Shown in pieces: positions 57,921 through 64,000 of a stretch of DNA of 64,000 nt; the first letter of the stretch is position 1; every line of letters begins with the position of its first letter. The stretch is from positions 251,827 through 315,826 of the forward strand of contig PDUO01000017.1 in assembly GCA_003008705.1 (NCBI GenBank), in the 5' to 3' direction. This stretch comes from Pezicula radicicola. Lineage: Eukaryota; Ascomycota; Leotiomycetes; Helotiales; Dermateaceae. Below the pieces are notes generated by a model. That model was given only the letters and a program-made list of their open reading frames with translations, had not been told where the DNA came from and made no database searches. A program made the position numbers and the translations under genes.

Positions 57921-59905
57921 CTACTTATCTTCATACTTACAGATGCCTGCCTCAAGCGCCTTGATCTGCAACGCCAGTGCCCTCGAATAAAATCTACAGA
58001 GCGCCAAGTTACCACCCATGAACCAAAAGCCTGGATGGCCAGTCTTGCGCCACATAGTCCGCAACTCGCCTTCTTCATCAAGACCCCACACATCCTTAAC
58101 ACGATCAGCGATCTCGTCACCAAAGATCTTTCGGCACTGTGTGCGCATATTCTGATACCCCGTTGCAAAAACGATGTCATGAGCTTCAAGGCTTGTGCCA
58201 TCTTCGAACTTGAGGCCATTCTCAAACACCTCTGAGATCTCAACGCCTTGTTTGACCTTGATTTTTCCATCTGCGATGAGTTGGGAGCATCCAACGTCAA
58301 GATAATATCCACCGCCTCGCTGAATGTATTTCATCCAAAGTCCGCTGTCTTCAGGTCCTTTATCAACTTTGAAGCCAGCCTTCTCCAAACCTTGTAGAAG
58401 CTTCTCATCCACCTTATTTGCAGCTTGCGTGCTTGAAATATTCATGCGCTTTAATACGGCATTTGGAATGCTGTGAAATGTGAGATCTGCTTCGTCCGTG
58501 GTTGGGCCACCATCACACCACAATCCAGACATCTGGTCCAGATTGGTTTCGGCGGATATGACAAAAGTGCTGGATCTCTGAATCAAAGTGATCGACTCAT
58601 AGCCATTTTCGTAGAAGTCTTGAGCTATATCATGACCTGAGTTACAGCAACCAACAATGACAGCGCGCTTTCCCTTGCCTTGGGAGGGTTGTGCTCCAGG
58701 AAACTTGGATGAATGAGTGAGTTGGCCTTTGAAAGTCGAGAGACCCTTGATATGGGATGGGAAGTTGGCCTCGCCACTGTGGCCGGTTGCTTGTACCACA
58801 TGCTGTTGTTGTCAGTATGGGCTTACAGTATTAGGAAGGCAGTTCCGGAATTGAACTCAATGGGCAAGAAAACGACAATGAGAAGTCATGGAGGGATCCT
58901 TACCTTTGGGTGAATGACACGAGTCTCAGTCTTGCCATCCTTTGTTCGTTCAAGAGTGATAGTCCACTTCCCAGCAGCCTCATCCCAAGATGATTTAGTG
59001 ATTGTCGTACGAGTCCATACGTTAAGTTCCAAAAGCTTTGCGTAAGACTCGAACCACTCTCCAAGCTTGTCTTTGGGGGTGAAGATAGGCCAATGAGCCG
59101 GGAAGGGAAGGTAAGGCAGATGGTCGTACCATACAGGATCATGCAGTACCAGTTGGTGGTATCTGGTCCTCCAGTTGTCACCAATTTGTTCCTCGCGGTC
59201 GACAATCAAAGATTTCACACCCAGCATCTTCAATCGTGCGCCGGCTGTCAGACCACTTTGACCAGCACCGAGTATTAGAACGGTTGGCTCCTCACCATCC
59301 TCATAATTCTGCTCTGCATTTCTCCGATCCAGCCAATTCTTGCGCGATATGTGTTCTCCATGCTCCACACCATATGGTCTCTTCTTGCCAAGCAACTCCT
59401 CGTGCCCCTTCAGTTCTAGCATAAATGTGGAAAGTGTGAACGCCTTCCAAGCACCTTTTTCTTCCGCGAGTCGCACAAGCCCCACACCTCTTCCGACGTC
59501 TGTGTCAACTGTAAGAAAGGCCTGGACAAAGATATCAGAGACCTGTGGGGACTTGAACTCGGAGGATTTATCGAGGGCGATAGACTTCATACGCGGGGCG
59601 CTCGTTTGCTTGAGTTGTGCTATGATCTTCTCAGGACCTTTCAATGTGTGGAAGTCCCAAGACAGACAGAGCTGGTCGCGCCAATACGATTCGTCCAAGA
59701 ACAGCTGGGAGATACCTTCCGCAGATGGCTCTGCAATCGTCTTGTTGAAGGAGGTAACCCATTGGGTAGCTACCGCATGAGCATCAGTAGATTTGGAAGG
59801 CGTGCTGGCTTTTGGGAGATTTGCTGGTGGAATTGAGACAGAGCCTGGCTCGACGCGTTGGCTCGATGGCACCGAGGTGGGAGTTTCAACTGCGACACTG
59901 CCCAT
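57921..59905 (-). CDS. Flavin-containing monooxygenase with N-terminal NTF2-like extension
   Basis: FAD/NADPH-dependent class B monooxygenase. Exons complement(57921..58802, 58904..59905), 627 residues, phase-0 intron with GTAAGG donor. Residues about 40-165 form an NTF2/SnoaL-like region (VATQWVTSFNKTIAEPS, then ISQLFLDESYWRDQL). The FAD Rossmann motif is GAGQSG at 213-218, then VDREEQIGDNWRTRY. HVVQATGHSGE opens exon 2. The second dinucleotide site is GCCNSG at 385-390, with Cys in place of one usual Gly. FATGYQ lies at 546-551. This architecture is common in fungal YUCCA-like FMOs; the substrate is not evident. Confidence 0.9.
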
Positions 59906-61817
59906 CGTGATGATCTAGCTGTAGACTGTAACAAAGACTAGTTTGTAGAAAATGAAACTGAGGACTGATGAAGAATGGGGGATTGACTTGTTGGGACAGA
60001 AATGGGCTTCTTAAATGCTGACGATGTGAGGGGCAACCAAAATAAGAAAATACGTAAGTACCTAGGCGGGGTGACACAAGGAAAGTATGCCGCGGACTAC
60101 ACGGATAGCCTGCCTTGTAATAGGCAATAGCTTTGGTCGACTTGGCGGGAAGGAACTATGAATCGTGGGGCACGAACTTTGTGGAGGTGCGGGATGTTGC
60201 GTTTCTGGGGGAGGATGAGAGATGTAGAGATGTGGAGATGTCGTTGACCTGGCCTCGGAATACCTTCCTCTTGTTTATTTCAAATCACCGCCATTTCTCT
60301 CCAGATTTCGGATTTCGGATGACCACAAAGGGACCTTCCAGATACTTTCTACGCTTTCTAAATGATCCATATGACCTGACTCCGTCTTCCTCTTGTCCGC
60401 AAATCAAGAGTGGTTTTACCAATTCAAGAAGGAGAGAAGTTCTTGTTGGATTATCACGTGATTTTTATATGCACTGTCACATGATCATTTGTATTCGATG
60501 GCTTCATGGCGACATAAATTGTTTGTGTTGTGTTTTGAATTGCATCGTCTTCTTTGTATCTTCAGAAAGACCAAATGTTTGACCCATATTAGCCCTCTTA
60601 CTTCTTAGCCCAAGCAGTGAAGTAGAAACCTAGTGCCTCGCGAACTGCTCTAACTAAGCGAGAGGGTACCATATCTGCTGTCGTATATCTTTAGATCAAG
60701 GCAGTAATAATATTTTATCTCTAAATTAAAGCTACTTGAAGACTTGTTCAATTTATATTTGCCATAGATCAGGCTCTAATTGTCTTAAGTGAATAGAACT
60801 GACATAGTACCTTGACCTGAGAAAAGTGATGTTATGTTAGATCGGGTATACTCAAAGGATAAGGGACCAATAGTGGGTTGAGAAGGTTCAGCTGCACTTG
60901 TTAGAGCCTAGAGCAGCACAAGAAGGAAAATTTTGGTCAAGTAAGCATCAAACTCAATGGTTAAGGGAAAGGAAGTACTTTTCCTTATAAAATTTACTTT
61001 CCTGACGACGAACCCAGTCGTTAGTTGTTATAGGTTGTAGTGTTGTTGATATTTTGCTGTTTGTTCGGAGAATATTGAAGTTATTTTCATAAATCTAACA
61101 AAGTCGTGTTTTTTAACAAAGACAGTTGTGCCAATCAAGCTCATTGAAGAGATGCTGAAGACTTTAATTTGGTTTTACAGCGCAGCATGGACATAAAGAC
61201 GATGGCATGAAGTAATCGCAATGCGAATAGTGACTTCGTAAAGTTGAATGTGCTCTTCGGAAAGAGACGATGACGAGAATGACTACTGAACATTGGAGTA
61301 TATAGACAGAAAGTAGAGGAGTTATGCCATCTTGGCGGAGATCAACCGCAATAATTGGTTATAAAGGTGCAATTATTTTGTAGAGAGGAGAAGTCTTTAG
61401 ATATGACTGTTGGTTGTGATTAAGGATGAATGGTGAAGTTAAGTAATTTGTGACGATGGCCATTATTATCTTCTTCACCGTAGTCTAGGAGTCATTATGC
61501 TATGTCCAAGTTGAGTCTCAGAAGATAGCTAAACCAAAACCTACCTGAATATATCGTTATAGGCCAAAGGTAAGCGGAGAGGATACAGAAATGTTACAAT
61601 GGATTCTAGGAATACCAACCTCAGTATCAAAGAGCCTAGGTAGAGAAGATACATTCAACTTTAGTTGTTCATACAAGCTACCAATTAGAATGAATTTTCC
61701 AGCCAAAAATTTCGTATATAGACATTGAACAGAACATTTGACTTCGTTGCAAAAATTACTCCCAAAATACAAAGTCCAAATTAGATCTCCAATACCACTC
61801 TCTTCTCACTCAACAAT
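59906..61817. other. intergenic region with retroelement relic
   Basis: No gene recognised. The segment at about 60998-61046 is related to 30989-31037, differing mostly by C-to-T and G-to-A changes in the 31-kb copy. Confidence 0.45.
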
Positions 61818-62289
61818 CTAACTCGTACCAGTGCAACCAACGAAATTGTTTCCACTAGCGCCAGTGTGCGTAATCTCGCCGGCAAGCTTACATGCCGTGT
61901 TGATAATAACACGATCAGGTCCAGGGCTCCCTAAAAACTCATCAATAAATCCCTACAAGAAACTCATGGAAGATATCAACGAATATAGGAATAAAATACT
62001 CACCACCAGTGTATACACTCCCACTAGCTAGAAGAGGAAACTCTTGGTAAGGTCCAGCAACAGGGAAATCAAAGCCCTCATAATTGTTGTAGGTATGAGG
62101 ATAATCAGAGCTTCCAGCAGTGGAACCAGCTTGATAATACGAGCATGCTTTTTGGGCAGCGGAGTTTACTTGGGCGGCAGTGTAAGAGTTGGAGCCGCAG
62201 GTCGTTGCTGCTCGTTCTTCGAGGGTTGGGAGAGCTGTGGAAGTGGCAAGGAGGAGGCCGAGGGGGAGGAGGGTGTTGAGGCCGAACAT
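61818..62289 (-). CDS. Secreted guanyl-specific ribonuclease (T1/F1 type)
   Basis: Small extracellular RNase that cleaves 3' of guanosine (EC 4.6.1.24). Exons complement(61818..61930, 62004..62289), 132 residues. Signal peptide about 1-19 ([19 protein letters not shown]), short pro-region LPTLEERAA, mature part from about TTCGSNSYT. Catalytic residues: His65 in [13 protein letters not shown], Glu71 in the same block, Arg102 in GPDRVI, and His117 in [10 protein letters not shown]. Four cysteines (31, 49, 109, 128) fit the two family disulfides. The intron splits the Gly of YTGG. All catalytic residues are intact. Confidence 0.95.
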
Positions 62290-63113
62290 CTTGATTTTAG
62301 ACGAGTGATTATTAAGAATATGGAGCGAATGAGTTTAAGAGCAAACGAAGAGAGTGGGGGTTTGTGAGAAGACTGGGCGGCTAAGGAAAGACGAGAAAGA
62401 TTTGAGGTCTTGATATACTTGAACTCTTTTGCTGTTCACAAGCTTCAGCAGAAGAGACAGTGCCTTTTTGGTATGAAAGCCGTTGCCAATGTAGAGTATG
62501 CAGTACTATGCAGAATTTCACAATGTAATCTGAGCTTCTAGAAAGCAATTGCAACCTCTCTTCCCCATTTTGCTGGACATGCCTCCGCTTTACAAGGGAC
62601 ATAAGGTTCCTCGACTGGGAGGGGTTGAGATAAGGTTAATCATCTCCTTGAGATAATTGAAGATTAAGGATCTCCTCTTTACTCGATACGGAAGGTCTCC
62701 AGCAATGTTGTATTAGCATGGCTGGGCAAGCAGGACGTGCGAATAAGGTTGGTAGAGAGCGGGAGTTGAACAGATTGGAAGTCGACATGGAGAATCTCGG
62801 CACTCGTATCGTCGGGGGCGCTAGACCAAAAAGGAAGCCCATAACCTCCAACGACTTCCTGTCCCGAACGCACATGTCCACAACACTGTACACAACCCCA
62901 ATATAACGGCATGCTCCTACAAAACCGCCATTGCAGGATGTCGGGTTTCGCCTCTGTCTTCGATGCCAGATAAACTGCCTTTTTGGCAGAGTTCGAACGA
63001 CGCGGAAGCTTGAATTCGGCAGTTCTGTCTCGAGTGACAGAAGAAGCTTTACCTGCATCTCCTCGCATAAGACTCGCCGCAGATGCTACGCACCGTACGG
63101 TACAGCAATCAAT
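62290..63113. other. divergent intergenic region
   Basis: Promoters of the ribonuclease (minus) and the DUF3632-like gene (plus). Minus-strand ORFs at 62636-63068 overlap without protein character. Confidence 0.45.
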
Positions 63114-63871
63114 ATGGCAGAGTCGAAATCTACAGAGTACGAGTCTTTGACAGTCTCAATTGCTTCAAAGATTGATTCTTCCGCTGCGGCTTGCGCTTTC
63201 ACTGAGCCCACAAAACAGACATTCTCTGCGGGAGCTTCAGAGTCAGACATTGAGAGTAGTCTACAGCGTGCCTGGAACAGTCTCATTGATGTAGCAGCAG
63301 ATATCCCGCATGAGTCTCAAGAGCCATTGGTCGATATCGTGCGAGCTGTGCAGCAACAGAGCATTGCAAAGGAGGAGAATGCAAGCGAGTGTACGATCTG
63401 GGGAGAAAAGGTGAAATTGTGGAAGGACATGCCACTTTTTGGCCCTTCGGTGAGGGAAGCGTGGAACAGAGGTATGTTTTGGCCCACACTATGAGGCGCT
63501 CCGGGACTAAACATAATATAGCTCCTGGCACAGGCTCCCAAAACGATTTCTCCGCGAAGCAATGGTGCAACATAAACGCCTTTCTAGCTCGTCTCACATC
63601 CCTTTCTACGTCGATACCTACGTTCGATTTCTCCTTATATGCGGTATGGACTCTGCGATCAGCATGCGAGGGTACAGGTAATGCATCGCCCTCAGATACC
63701 GACGCTGGGAAGATGTGGTTTGTGTATGCAAACAATATAATTGAGAGGTTGAGCCATGAAGAGAAAGCCTTTGATGGCAAGGTCGCCAGGGGCGGAGACA
63801 AGTTCAAAGATAAGGAGTGGAAGGGTTTCAACGCTCAGCGGCTGGAGATTTGGCAGAAGGCAGTTCAATAA
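63114..63871 (+). CDS. DUF3632-like protein
   Basis: Exons 63114..63471 and 63522..63871, 235 residues; donor GTATGT, acceptor ATATAG. The start ATGGCAGAGTCG (MAESKSTEY) is preferred because upstream in-frame sequence looks non-coding. Pattern of the fungal DUF3632 family: VWGEKVKLWKDMPLFGPSVREAW-type block (here TIWGEKVKLWKDMPLFGPS), then WCNINAFLARLTS, FDFSLYAVWTLRSA and a closing WKGFNAQRLEIWQKAVQ. All helical, no signal peptide. Molecular role unknown. Family link is from memory of the motif order. Confidence 0.75.
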
Positions 63872-64000
63872 TTTGCAAATGAGGCCTGGAATTCAAATAT
63901 GAGAGATCAGTTCTTGCTGTGCGAACGATGCTTTGCTGAATTGTTACAAAATCCACATATTCATGCTGGTTCCAGAGTTAGTGGCTCTATTAACAATCCC
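63872..64000. other. window end, non-coding
   Basis: Presumed 3' flank of the preceding gene. Confidence 0.5.

Noticed and set aside
63283..63831. 182-codon minus-strand ORF
   Set aside because: Shadow of the DUF3632-like gene, which has motifs and a consistent intron on the plus strand.
1..64000. tRNA, rRNA or CRISPR features
   Set aside because: No cloverleaf with A and B boxes, ribosomal segment or regularly spaced direct repeats with unique spacers was found by reading; a tRNAscan run would settle the tRNA question.

Overview
The window comes from a filamentous ascomycete. It has short 45-110 bp spliceosomal introns with CTAAC-type branch points, a Zn2Cys6 regulator, a HET-domain relic, Tc1 and Fot1/pogo transposons, a Tad1-like LINE fragment and RIP-like nonsense changes. 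The mix of secreted plant-polymer enzymes and heterokaryon-incompatibility genes fits a Leotiomycete (Botrytis/Sclerotinia-like), but that placement is inference. Gene models were spliced by hand from consensus sites and reading-frame continuity; no transcript data were available.

Layout. 1-9.4 kb is a compact gene block: a Zn2Cys6 transcription factor running off the left edge, an intracellular GH5 glycosidase, a divergent MFS sugar transporter and a secreted type-B carboxylesterase. 9.4-19 kb is gene-poor and repeat-bearing: a 400-bp inverted-repeat element with a minisatellite core, a small foldback, a protein with an internal duplication, and a broken HET-domain gene. 19-29.3 kb is a second gene block: a class V aminotransferase, a protein of extreme base skew, a 583-residue protein built from three copies of an unrecognised domain, a membrane protein, and the SNARE Bos1. 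29.3-32 kb is AT-rich and apparently empty.

32-39.7 kb holds an M14 carboxypeptidase, then a transposon nest: an old ~420-bp inverted-repeat element carrying an intact Tc1 element and a Fot1/pogo element with perfect 104-bp ends but three TAG stops. A 239-bp Tc1-type MITE and a Nudix hydrolase follow. 40-49 kb contains an unusual secreted protein with a Gly/Ala-rich hydrophobic core, a four-helix membrane protein, a LINE fragment and a small Cys-rich protein. 49-64 kb holds an alcohol acetyltransferase-like enzyme, a second minisatellite-cored MITE, a small membrane protein, a large secreted six-hairpin glycosidase, a flavin monooxygenase with an N-terminal extension, a T1-type ribonuclease and a DUF3632-like protein.

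How the genes may work together. The regulator, GH5 glycosidase (no signal peptide) and sugar transporter form a plausible uptake-and-hydrolysis neighbourhood, with the last two sharing a divergent promoter. The secreted esterase, carboxypeptidase, glycosidase and ribonuclease are typical of a saprotrophic or plant-associated secretome. The strongest candidates for something undescribed are the two minisatellite-cored inverted-repeat elements, the two internally repeated proteins (13.1-13.7 kb and 23.9-25.7 kb) and the secreted hydrophobic-core protein at 40.6-41.8 kb.
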